Shown: piece by piece, positions 1-5,957 of the stretch | How the letters are laid out: each line of letters starts with the position of its first letter | Numbering within the stretch: the first letter of the stretch is position 1 | Source: Trebonia sp036501515 | GTDB lineage: Bacteria > Actinomycetota > Actinomycetes > Streptosporangiales > Streptosporangiaceae | Assembly: GCA_036501515.1 (NCBI GenBank) | Contig: DASYAD010000107.1 | Span: 1 to 10,263 of the forward strand | DNA: 10,263 bases | Reading direction: 5' to 3' | Program-made: the position numbers and the translations under genes | The notes under the pieces: model-generated | What the model was told of the DNA's origin: nothing | Seen by the model: the letters and a program-made list of their open reading frames with translations, nothing else | Database searches by the model: none

Positions 1-717
1 AACGCGATCACCAAGAACAACCCGGAGTGCCACCTCATGGTCGTCCTCGTGGACGAGCGGCCTGAGGAGGTCACCGACATGCAGCGCACGGTCAAGGGCG
101 AGGTGATCCACTCGACCTTCGACCACCCGGCCGACGACCACACCACGGTTGCCGAGCTGGCCATCGAGCGGGCCAAGCGCCTGGTCGAGATGGGCCACGA
201 CGTGGTGGTCCTGCTCGACTCGATCACCCGGCTCGGCCGCGCCTACAACCAGGCGGCGCCCGCCAGCGGCCGGATCCTGTCCGGCGGTGTCGACTCGACC
301 GCGCTCTACCCGCCGAAGCGCTTCTTCGGCGCGGCGCGCAACATCGAGAACGGCGGCTCGCTGACGATCCTGGCGACGGCCCTCATCGAGACCGGTTCCC
401 GGATGGACGAGGTCATCTTCGAGGAATTCAAGGGCACCGGCAACATGGAAATCCGGCTGCGCCGCGAACTAGCCGACAAGCGCCTCTTCCCGGCGGTCGA
501 CGTCATCGCGTCGAGCACCCGCAAGGAAGAGATCCTGCTGGCGCCGGACGAGCTGAAGGTCATCTGGCAGCTGCGCCGCGTGCTGCACGCACTCCAGCCG
601 GAGCAGGCCCTTGAGCTGCTGATGGAGCAGATGCGCAAGACCCGCAGCAACGCCGAGTTCCTCCTCCAGGTGCAGAAGACCACGCTGGGCGCCAGCGAAG
701 CCAACGCCAGGCGCTAG
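1..717 (+). CDS. rho: Transcription termination factor Rho, C-terminal part (5' end outside window)
   Basis: Rho is a hexameric RNA-dependent ATPase/translocase that ends untranslated transcripts in the cytoplasm. The reading frame is open from base 1, so the 238 visible residues are the C-terminal part of the RecA-like motor domain; the first internal ATG (37) is not the start. Visible motifs are the Walker B segment with DSITRL (D at fragment residue 73), the Q-loop region GGVDSTALYPPKRFFGAARN, the R-loop KGTGN, and SSTRKEE, whose Arg corresponds to the E. coli arginine finger. The RNA-binding domain, P-loop and any actinobacterial N-terminal insertion lie upstream and cannot be judged. The stop is TAG. 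A strong hairpin begins 12 nt after it, and rpmE follows as in other actinobacteria. Confidence 0.97.
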   Translation, partial: NAITKNNPECHLMVVLVDERPEEVTDMQRTVKGEVIHSTFDHPADDHTTVAELAIERAKRLVEMGHDVVVLLDSITRLGRAYNQAAPASGRILSGGVDSTALYPPKRFFGAARNIENGGSLTILATALIETGSRMDEVIFEEFKGTGNMEIRLRRELADKRLFPAVDVIASSTRKEEILLAPDELKVIWQLRRVLHALQPEQALELLMEQMRKTRSNAEFLLQVQKTTLGASEANARR

Positions 718-729
718 TCAAACGCCGGT

Positions 730-762
730 TTCCCGGTGGCCAGCCTCGCTGGCCACCGGGAA
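730..762 (+). terminator. Perfect 15-bp hairpin after rho, without U-tract
   Basis: Bases 730-744 are exactly complementary to 748-762, leaving a 3-nt loop (CTC). The stem is mostly G/C with A/T pairs at the outer end. No T run follows (next bases AATGCGTACC). It may be a U-less intrinsic terminator of the kind proposed for actinobacteria, or a 3'-end stabilising stem for rho mRNA. The pairing is seen directly; terminator function is inferred from its position 12 nt after the rho stop and before the rpmE promoter region. Confidence 0.65.
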
Positions 763-906
763 TGCGTACCGGTCACATCCCGTTTGCAGGTGTGGCAAAC
801 TTAAGGCCGCTAGTTCGCGGCTCCGGTTCACGTCCCGCAGCGCCAGCCCCTGAGACGGGCGGACGCGGACGACCCGGCGGCCGCTTGAGGCAAGGAGCCC
901 ATAGAA
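763..906 (+). promoter_or_regulatory. rpmE upstream region: possible promoter and L31 leader RNA
   Basis: This 144-nt non-coding stretch separates the rho hairpin from rpmE. A weak sigma-70-like pair is visible: GTCACA at 772-777 and CAAACT at 796-801 with an 18-nt spacer. A GTTTGC/GCAAAC hairpin (782-787 with 795-800, 7-nt loop) overlaps it. Downstream, 805-810 can pair with 817-822 (one G-U pair) around the loop TAGTTC, and 846-849 with 857-860. The ribosome site AAGGAG is at 892-897, 9 nt before the ATG. Autoregulatory L31 leader RNAs are known upstream of rpmE in several phyla, so part of this stretch may be one; no consensus match was computed. Confidence 0.35.
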
Positions 907-1161
907 ATGAAGTCTGAGATTCACCCGGCCTACCAGGCCACCACCGTGACCTGCGGGTGCGGCAACTCGTTCGTGACCAGGTCCACTTCGTCGAGCGGCG
1001 AGATCCGCACCGACGTGTGCTCCGAGTGCCACCCGTTCTACACGGGCAAGCAGAAGATTCTGGACACCGGAGGCCGGGTGGCTCGCTTCGAGGCCCGCTT
1101 CGGCAAGGGCAAGGTCCAGGGCACGGCCGGCAAGGCCGCCAAGGCCGCCGACAAGAAGTAG
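907..1161 (+). CDS. rpmE: 50S ribosomal protein L31, zinc-binding (C+) type
   Basis: L31 binds the large ribosomal subunit near the central protuberance and forms an intersubunit bridge. The 84-residue product starts MKSEIHPAY and carries the family signature CHPFYTGKQ. Four cysteines, at residues 16, 18, 38 and 41 (CGCG and CSEC), match the zinc ribbon, so this is the zinc-requiring form and not the zinc-free paralogue made under Zur control. Residues from about 65 on form a Lys/Ala/Gly-rich basic tail, which makes the protein longer than the roughly 70-residue E. coli L31. The ATG is supported by AAGGAG 9 nt upstream. The stop is TAG, followed by a hairpin. Its place between rho and prfA is the usual actinobacterial one. 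Confidence 0.97.
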   Translation: MKSEIHPAYQATTVTCGCGNSFVTRSTSSSGEIRTDVCSECHPFYTGKQKILDTGGRVARFEARFGKGKVQGTAGKAAKAADKK

Positions 1162-1169
1162 CTGAAGAT

Positions 1170-1204
1170 AAGCGCCCGTGTGCCCGTTGGGTGCGCGGGC
1201 GCTT
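1170..1204 (+). terminator. Terminator-like hairpin after rpmE
   Basis: AGCGCCCG at 1171-1178 pairs perfectly with CGGGCGCT at 1196-1203, extended by A1170-T1204. The interior continues through three G-U pairs and one G-C pair into CCC/GGG (1183-1185 with 1189-1191), giving one long stem with a GTT loop. It begins 9 nt after the rpmE stop and is followed by TTCGCTATGTTG, which is only mildly T-rich. It probably ends or attenuates the rpmE transcript. Pairing is observed; function is inferred. Confidence 0.6.
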
Positions 1205-1214
1205 TCGCTATGTT
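1187..1214 (+). promoter_or_regulatory. Weak promoter candidate for prfA
   Basis: TATGTT at 1209-1214 fits the actinobacterial -10 pattern TANNNT. TTGGGT at 1187-1192, 16 nt upstream, shares only the TTG of the -35 consensus and lies inside the rpmE terminator hairpin. A start near 1221 would give a leader of about 40 nt to prfA. The evidence is thin: the sequence resemblance plus the need for a promoter if the hairpin really terminates. Confidence 0.2.
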
Positions 1215-1258
1215 GTCCTGGGTACGGAGAAACGAAGTAACGAAAGGTCTTGATCTTT

Positions 1259-2317
1259 TTGTTTGACCGGCTGGGCGACCTGGCAGGCGAGCATGCGGAG
1301 CTAGAGCGTGCCCTTGCCGATCCCAGCGTGCACGCGAACGCGGATCAGGCGAAGACGCTGGCCAAGCGCTACGCGGAGCTGACCCCGATCGTCAACGCGT
1401 ACCGCGAGTGGCAGCAGAACACCGGCGACGAAGAGGCCGCCCGTGAGCTGGCAGACGAGGACCCGGCGTTCACCGCCGAGGCCGACGAACTCGTCAAGCA
1501 GCGCGAGGAGATCGAGGAGCGGCTCACCAAGCTGCTCGTGCCGAAGGACCCGAACGACGAGCGGGACACGATCGTCGAGGTCAAGGCGGGCGAGGGCGGC
1601 GACGAGTCGGCGCTGTTCGCCGGCGACCTGCTGCGGATGTACCAGCGATACGCCGAGCGGCACGGGTGGAAGACGGAGATCATCGACTCCACCCTCACCG
1701 GGCTCGGCGGCGTCAAGGACGCGACGATGGCGGTCAAGGCGGGCAAGAGCGGTACCGGCGCCTGGTCACGGCTGAAGTACGAGGGCGGCGTACACCGGGT
1801 ACAGCGGGTGCCGGTCACCGAGTCGCAGGGCCGCATCCACACCTCCGCCGCCGGCGTGCTGGTGACGCCGGAAGCGGATCCGGTGGAAGTGCAGGTCAAC
1901 GATAACGACCTGCGGGTTGACGTGTACCGGTCCTCGGGGCCAGGCGGCCAGTCGGTCAACACGACCGACTCGGCCGTCCGCATCACCCACCTGCCCACCG
2001 GCATCGTGGTCTCCTGCCAGAACGAGAAGAGCCAGCTCCAGAACAAGGAGCAGGCGCTGCGGGTGCTGCGGTCACGGCTGCTTGCCGCGGCCGAGGCCGA
2101 GGCGGACGCCAAGGCCAGCGCCGAGCGCAAGGCCCAGGTGCGCACCGTGGACCGCTCCGAGCGGGTCCGCACGTACAACTTCCCTGAGAACCGCATCTCC
2201 GATCACCGGGTCGGCTACAAGGCGTACAACCTCGACCAGGTGATCGACGGCGACCTCGACTCGGTGATCGACGCGCTCGCCGCCGCCGATCTGGAAGCGA
2301 AGCTGGCGGAAGAGTGA
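1259..2317 (+). CDS. prfA: Peptide chain release factor 1 (RF1)
   Basis: RF1 recognises UAA and UAG in the ribosomal A site and triggers peptide release. With the start used here the protein has 352 residues, a normal RF1 length. The PVT tripeptide at 185-187 is the RF1-type stop-codon reader (RF2 has SPF). GGQ at 229-231, within SSGPGGQSVNTTDSAVRITH, is the catalytic loop in the peptidyl-transferase centre. I chose TTG at 1259, giving MFDRLGDLAGEHAELE, because it lines up with streptomycete RF1 N-termini as I remember them and lies 11 nt after GAAAGG (1242-1247). An in-frame TTG at 1250 is only 2 nt from that site, and no ATG or GTG fits. The gene ends in UGA, which RF1 does not read. prmC, whose product methylates Q231, follows 69 nt later. 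Confidence 0.96.
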   Translation: MFDRLGDLAGEHAELERALADPSVHANADQAKTLAKRYAELTPIVNAYREWQQNTGDEEAARELADEDPAFTAEADELVKQREEIEERLTKLLVPKDPNDERDTIVEVKAGEGGDESALFAGDLLRMYQRYAERHGWKTEIIDSTLTGLGGVKDATMAVKAGKSGTGAWSRLKYEGGVHRVQRVPVTESQGRIHTSAAGVLVTPEADPVEVQVNDNDLRVDVYRSSGPGGQSVNTTDSAVRITHLPTGIVVSCQNEKSQLQNKEQALRVLRSRLLAAAEAEADAKASAERKAQVRTVDRSERVRTYNFPENRISDHRVGYKAYNLDQVIDGDLDSVIDALAAADLEAKLAEE

Positions 2318-2320
2318 ACT

Positions 2321-2377
2321 CCTTCTTTCCTGTCCCGCGCCGCAGAGCACGGCGGGCCCCGACGTCAGGAAAAAAGG
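2321..2377 (+). promoter_or_regulatory. prfA-prmC intergenic stem overlapping the prmC ribosome site
   Basis: Bases 2321-2332 (CCTTCTTTCCTG) pair with 2366-2377 (CAGGAAAAAAGG) at 11 of 12 positions; C2325 faces A2373. Inside, GCCG at 2339-2342 can pair with CGGC at 2350-2353, and CCC at 2334-2336 with GGG at 2354-2356, across a CAGAGCA loop. The right arm covers the A-tract and the first two G of the prmC ribosome site AAAAGGGG (2372-2379). A ribosome stopping at the prfA UGA (2315-2317) would cover the left arm. This suggests translational coupling of prmC to prfA; the role is inferred, the pairing is observed. Confidence 0.4.
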
Positions 2378-2386
2378 GGTTCTGAA

Positions 2387-3271
2387 ATGACGCTGCTGCT
2401 TGATGAGATCGCGCTGGCCACGGCGCGGCTGGCGGAAGCCGGCGTGGATTCGCCGCGCGCCGACGCCGAGATCATCGCGGCTCACGTGCACAACGTCAAG
2501 CGCGGCGAGCTGCACAGCGTCCCCGACTCCGAGTTCGACGCCCGGTTCTGGGTCGACATCGGGCGCAGGGAAAACCGCGAGCCGCTGCAGCACATTACCG
2601 GGCAGGCGTACTTCAGGTACCTGGAGCTCGAAGTCGGTCCTGGCGTGTTCGTGCCCCGGCCGGAGACCGAGGTGATGACGGGGTGGGCGATCGACCGGCT
2701 GCGCGACATGAACGTCGCCGAGCCGGTCGTCGTGGACCTGGGCACCGGTTCGGGCGCCATCGCCCTGTCGATCGCCCAGGAGGTGCCCAGGGCGACCGTG
2801 CACGCGGTGGAGGGCGACCCGCTCGCCAGGAGCTGGGCAGAACGGAACATCACCAGGTACGTGGACGGCTACACGGCCGGCCGGGTGCTGCTGCACGCGG
2901 GGGACTTCGTGTCACCTGACCCGCACCGCGGCCTGGCCGCGCTGGCGGGCCTGGCCGGGGGCGTCGACCTGGTGGTATCCAACCCTCCGTACATCCCGTT
3001 CGGCTCGGTCGTACCGCCTGAGGTAGGGGAGTACGACCCGCCTGCCGCGCTGTGGAGCGGCGGGGACGGCCTTGAGGCGCTGCGGGCGGTGGAGCGGGTG
3101 GCCCGCTGGCTGCTGCGGCCAGGCGGGCTGGTGGTCGTCGAGCACGCGGACGTCCAGGGTGCCGCGGTGTTCTGGATCTTCGCCGAGGAAGCGGGCTGGC
3201 GGGATACCGCTAACCACAGGGACCTCGCGCGCAAAGACCGCTTCGTGACGGCATCCTGGCCCGGTGAATAA
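2387..3271 (+). CDS. prmC: Release factor glutamine methyltransferase PrmC (HemK)
   Basis: PrmC uses S-adenosylmethionine to N5-methylate the glutamine of the GGQ motif in class I release factors, which raises release efficiency. The 294-residue protein shows the family architecture. A helical N-terminal domain (about 1-85) is followed by FVPRPETE at 88-95, which joins the two domains. The SAM-binding motif I DLGTGSG is at 117-123. NPPY is at 199-202, the substrate-glutamine pocket, within VSNPPYIP. The C-terminus ends in a KDRFV segment typical of the family. The ATG has AAAAGGGG 7 nt upstream. Its substrate RF1 is encoded immediately upstream. The stop is TAA, and tsaC begins 23 nt later, so prfA-prmC-tsaC-wecA look like one transcription unit. 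Confidence 0.96.
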   Translation: MTLLLDEIALATARLAEAGVDSPRADAEIIAAHVHNVKRGELHSVPDSEFDARFWVDIGRRENREPLQHITGQAYFRYLELEVGPGVFVPRPETEVMTGWAIDRLRDMNVAEPVVVDLGTGSGAIALSIAQEVPRATVHAVEGDPLARSWAERNITRYVDGYTAGRVLLHAGDFVSPDPHRGLAALAGLAGGVDLVVSNPPYIPFGSVVPPEVGEYDPPAALWSGGDGLEALRAVERVARWLLRPGGLVVVEHADVQGAAVFWIFAEEAGWRDTANHRDLARKDRFVTASWPGE

Positions 3272-3294
3272 GAACTCAGCCTAGGATGGAACCG

Positions 3295-4167
3295 ATGAGC
3301 GCTCGATATGACTGCGCTGACACGCAGCAGCGGGAAGACGGCCTGGTCGCGGCGGTATCCGCCGTGCAGGAGGGCCAGCTTGTGGTGCTCCCCACCGACA
3401 CCGTCTACGGGGTGGGCGCGGACGCGTTCAACCCGGCCGCGGTGGCCGCGCTGCTCGCCGCCAAGGGCCGCGGCCGCAACATGCCCCCGCCCGTGCTCGT
3501 GGGCAGCGTGCGGGCGGCCGCGGCGCTGACCGAGTCGCTCGGCGCGTTCGGCCAGGACCTGATCGACGAGTTCTGGCCAGGACCGCTCACGCTGGTGTTC
3601 CGCGCGAGCTCAACGCTGCTGTGGGACCTGGGCGACACCGTCGGCACGGTCGCGGTCCGCATGCCGCTGCACCCGGTCGCGCTCGACTTGCTCCGCCGTA
3701 CCGGCCCGATGGCGGTGTCCAGCGCCAACCGGCACAGCCTGCCGGCCGCCACGACCGCGGACGAGGCCCAGACGCAGCTGGGCGACGCGATCGCGGTCTA
3801 CCTGGACGGCGGTCCCTGCGCCGACAACGTTCCCTCCACGATCCTCGACCTGACCGGCACGGTGCCGCGCATGCTCAGGGCCGGGGCGCTCTCGGTGGAC
3901 GCGCTCAGGAAGGTCGTCCCCGTGATCGACCTGCCCGAGGCGCAAGGCGGCGACGCCGACGTCAGCCCGGCCGACCGCCGGGCCGCCGAGGCCATCGCCG
4001 CGGCCGAAGAGGCCCGCGCCGCCAACGCGGCTGAGGCAGCGAACGCGGCTGAGGCAGCGAACGCGGCCGGGCCAGCGAACGCGGCCGGGGAAGCCAGCGC
4101 CGCCGGGCAGGCCGAGCCGCACCCCCAGGCGGACGACCTCAGGCCCGACCAGCTACCAGGCGACTGA
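3295..4167 (+). CDS. tsaC: Threonylcarbamoyl-AMP synthase (Sua5/YrdC/TsaC family) with Ala-rich tail
   Basis: The enzyme makes threonylcarbamoyl-AMP from threonine, bicarbonate and ATP, the first step of t6A37 formation in tRNAs reading ANN codons. Visible motifs are PTDTVYG at 33-39, KGRGR at 57-61 followed by MPPPVLV, WPGPLTLVF, VAVRMPLHPVA, and SSAN at 142-145. The usual Gly after SSAN is not obvious (RHSLPA follows). The catalytic core ends near residue 212. The remaining ~78 residues are a low-complexity Ala/Glu/Asn/Pro tail with five 18-nt repeats, absent from the roughly 215-residue relatives I recall; it does not look like the C-terminal domain of true Sua5. ATG 3295 is preferred over ATG 3286: it has AGGA 8 nt upstream and starts MSARYDC, like streptomycete proteins. 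wecA follows 12 nt later. Confidence 0.93.
   Translation: MSARYDCADTQQREDGLVAAVSAVQEGQLVVLPTDTVYGVGADAFNPAAVAALLAAKGRGRNMPPPVLVGSVRAAAALTESLGAFGQDLIDEFWPGPLTLVFRASSTLLWDLGDTVGTVAVRMPLHPVALDLLRRTGPMAVSSANRHSLPAATTADEAQTQLGDAIAVYLDGGPCADNVPSTILDLTGTVPRMLRAGALSVDALRKVVPVIDLPEAQGGDADVSPADRRAAEAIAAAEEARAANAAEAANAAEAANAAGPANAAGEASAAGQAEPHPQADDLRPDQLPGD
4021..4110 (+). repeat. Five 18-nt in-frame tandem repeats in tsaC tail
   Basis: The units are 4021-4038, 4039-4056, 4057-4074, 4075-4092 and a diverged 4093-4110, with a core of GCGAACGCGGCTGAGGCA. The first two differ at one base. They encode six-residue units of the form A-N-A-A-(E/G)-(A/P/E) at TsaC residues 243-272. Because the period is a multiple of three, copy number can vary without breaking the frame. 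Confidence 0.9.
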
Positions 4168-4179
4168 CCACAGGCCGCC

Positions 4180-5769
4180 ATGCGCGAGTATCTCTTCATC
4201 CTGATCATCGCGGCGGTGGTGACCTACCTGCTGACCCCGCTGGTACGGCGGGGTGCGGTCGCGATCAACGCGCAGCACACGCCGCGCACCCGGGACGTGC
4301 ACAAGAAGCCGACGCCGCTGCTCGGCGGCCTGGCCATGTACGGGGGGCTGGTGGCCGGGCTGCTCGTCGCCGACCGGCTTAGCTACCTGCAGCAGGCCTT
4401 CCCGTCGTCGCACACGATCGTCGGGCTGCTGCTCGCGGGCGGCCTGCTGGTGATCGTCGGCGTCGTCGATGACAGGTGGGGACTCGGCGCCGTCTCCAAG
4501 CTGGCCGGCCAGATCGCGGCCGGCGGCATCGTGGTGTGGTCGGGTGCCTCGATCCCGTGGATCCCCTGGCCAGGCAGCTACGTGCTGCTCGAACCCGACC
4601 TCAGCTACACGGTGACGATCCTGCTCATCGTGGCCACGATCAACGCGGTGAACTTCATCGACGGCCTTGACGGCCTCGCGGCCGGCATCGTCGGCATCTC
4701 CGCGTTCGCTTACCTGATCTACTCGTACACGCTGACGAACTCAGTCGGCATCCCGTCCCAGTCGGTGCCGGCGGTGGCGGCGGCCGTGCTGGCCGGGATC
4801 TGCCTCGGCTTCCTGCCGCACAACTTCAACCCCGCGCGCATCTTCATGGGTGACACCGGGGCGATGCTGCTCGGCCTGCTGCTGGCCTACGGCCCGATCT
4901 CGTCGGCCGCCTCGCTTGACCAGAGCCTGCTTGTCAACTACTCGCAGGGTGCGCACCCGGTCAACCGGTTCCCGACCATCCTGCCGCTGCTGATTCCCGT
5001 CGCGATCTGGATCATCCCGTACACCGACATGCTGCTCGCGGTCGTCCGGCGGACGATGAAGGGCATGTCGCCGTTCGACGCGGACCGCCAGCACCTGCAC
5101 CACCGGCTGCTCAACATGGGCCATTCGCACCGGTCGTCGGTGCTGCTGATGTACCTGTGGGCGTCGCTGTTCGCCGCCCTGGTGGTCGGCCTGTCCGCGG
5201 TGCGGATCAACCTGATCTGGTTCGCCGTAATCACCGCGGCCGCGATAGCGGCCCTGTTGCTGGCGACAGCACCCAAGCTCCGCCCGTGGCACGGCGGCGG
5301 CAAGCGCGGCCGGACCAGAGGAAGCCGCGACCGTTCTGACGACGCGCTGTCCGCTACCCCTGACCTCGCCGCGCCGGCCGCTGGGGCGGCACCGGGCGCA
5401 CCGGCGGTCCGCTACGCCCGCGCCCCCGCAGAGCTGGGCCCGCCGCTCGGGCACAACGGCCAGTCCGCGGTGCACAACGGCCAGTCCGCGGTGCACAACG
5501 GTCAGCCTGTGGGAGGCAACGGTCAGCCTGTGGGAGGCAGCGGGCAATCGGCCGGGCACAACGGCCAGAACGGCCAGTTGACCGGGCCGAACGGGCAGCA
5601 AGCCGGGCAGAACGGCTACACCGCCGGGCAGAACGGGCATCAAGGCGGGCTGAACGGACGGAGCGGCGGCCGTCATTCCGGCGGTCAGCCGCGCTCCTGG
5701 GCCGCTGACCTGGCCGGCCAGAGCGGACCCGGCCGCCAGTCTCCGCAGGCCAGGCCGCCGCGCGGGTAG
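4180..5769 (+). CDS. wecA: WecA-type polyprenyl-phosphate GlcNAc-1-phosphate transferase with repeat tail
   Basis: This integral membrane enzyme of the MraY/WecA family moves a sugar-1-phosphate, probably GlcNAc-1-P, from its UDP donor to a polyprenyl phosphate, the first step of a lipid-linked wall polymer. Motifs are DD at 97-98 (GVVDDRWG), NFIDGLDG at 158-165, FMGDTGAM at 222-229 and HLHH at 305-308; the last is the WecA/TagO hallmark that separates it from MraY. About ten hydrophobic segments span residues 1-365. Residues from about 366 to 529 are a hydrophilic tail, with a basic patch, a Pro/Ala segment, then heptapeptide repeats at 425-497. By E. coli WecA topology the tail would be cytoplasmic. 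The mycobacterial orthologue at this locus starts the arabinogalactan linker; the polymer here is unknown. The start has only a weak CAGG site. Confidence 0.9.
   Translation: MREYLFILIIAAVVTYLLTPLVRRGAVAINAQHTPRTRDVHKKPTPLLGGLAMYGGLVAGLLVADRLSYLQQAFPSSHTIVGLLLAGGLLVIVGVVDDRWGLGAVSKLAGQIAAGGIVVWSGASIPWIPWPGSYVLLEPDLSYTVTILLIVATINAVNFIDGLDGLAAGIVGISAFAYLIYSYTLTNSVGIPSQSVPAVAAAVLAGICLGFLPHNFNPARIFMGDTGAMLLGLLLAYGPISSAASLDQSLLVNYSQGAHPVNRFPTILPLLIPVAIWIIPYTDMLLAVVRRTMKGMSPFDADRQHLHHRLLNMGHSHRSSVLLMYLWASLFAALVVGLSAVRINLIWFAVITAAAIAALLLATAPKLRPWHGGGKRGRTRGSRDRSDDALSATPDLAAPAAGAAPGAPAVRYARAPAELGPPLGHNGQSAVHNGQSAVHNGQPVGGNGQPVGGSGQSAGHNGQNGQLTGPNGQQAGQNGYTAGQNGHQGGLNGRSGGRHSGGQPRSWAADLAGQSGPGRQSPQARPPRG
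5452..5670 (+). repeat. Tandem 21-nt repeat encoding [H/G/P/Q]NGQxxG heptapeptides in wecA
   Basis: There are ten consecutive seven-codon units at 5452, 5473, 5494, 5515, 5536, 5557, 5587, 5608, 5629 and 5650; the sixth carries an extra nine bases (NGQ). The first two units are identical (21 of 21 bases), and units three and four match over 19 of 21. The protein pattern runs HNGQSAV, HNGQSAV, HNGQPVG, GNGQPVG and so on to LNGRSGG. The region codes for WecA residues 425-497 in frame. Confidence 0.93.
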
Positions 5770-5920
5770 TACTGGCGATCTGCCGTTAATCTGCTGTAAC
5801 CTGCGGGAACACCGCCCCAGCGGATGATGCCCTGATACGCGGGCTTTTGGGGACAGATCACTGTGACGCTCGCCTCAGGTTTGGGGAGGGGGCCCCTCGT
5901 GCCCCCCGGCGATAGTCATG

Positions 5921-5949
5921 TAAAGTCGTTAATCAGGTAAAGTTAAAGT
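5921..5949 (+). promoter_or_regulatory. Cluster of TAAAGT -10-like hexamers
   Basis: TAAAGT occurs three times, at 5921-5926, 5938-5943 and 5944-5949, all fitting the TANNNT -10 pattern. They lie in the only A/T-rich stretch of this GC-rich region. No good TTGACA-like box stands 16-18 nt upstream of any of them. Transcription from the last would start near 5956, just before the palindrome. Which copy is used, if any, cannot be told from sequence. Confidence 0.35.
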
Positions 5950-5957
5950 CAAGAAGT

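Noticed and set aside
1369..2196. Minus-strand open frame opposite prfA
   Set aside because: Its product is Ser/Thr/Arg-rich and it is antisense to a clear RF1 with PVT and GGQ motifs.
3286..3294. ATG 3286 as the tsaC start
   Set aside because: No ribosome site lies at useful distance. The AGGA that overlaps it serves ATG 3295, which also matches relatives.
5452..5670. 21-nt repeats as a CRISPR array
   Set aside because: The units are contiguous with no unique spacers, stay in one reading frame, and encode a regular heptapeptide.
4741..5676. Long open frame on the minus strand opposite wecA
   Set aside because: It lies wholly within a well-supported membrane protein gene. Its product is Arg/Val/Gly-rich with no recognisable domain, as expected from antisense frames in GC-rich DNA.
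5829..5848. GCCC/GGGC stem followed by TTTT as a firm terminator for wecA
   Set aside because: The stem has only four base pairs with an 8-nt loop. It is too weak to call separately and is noted only within the intergenic region.
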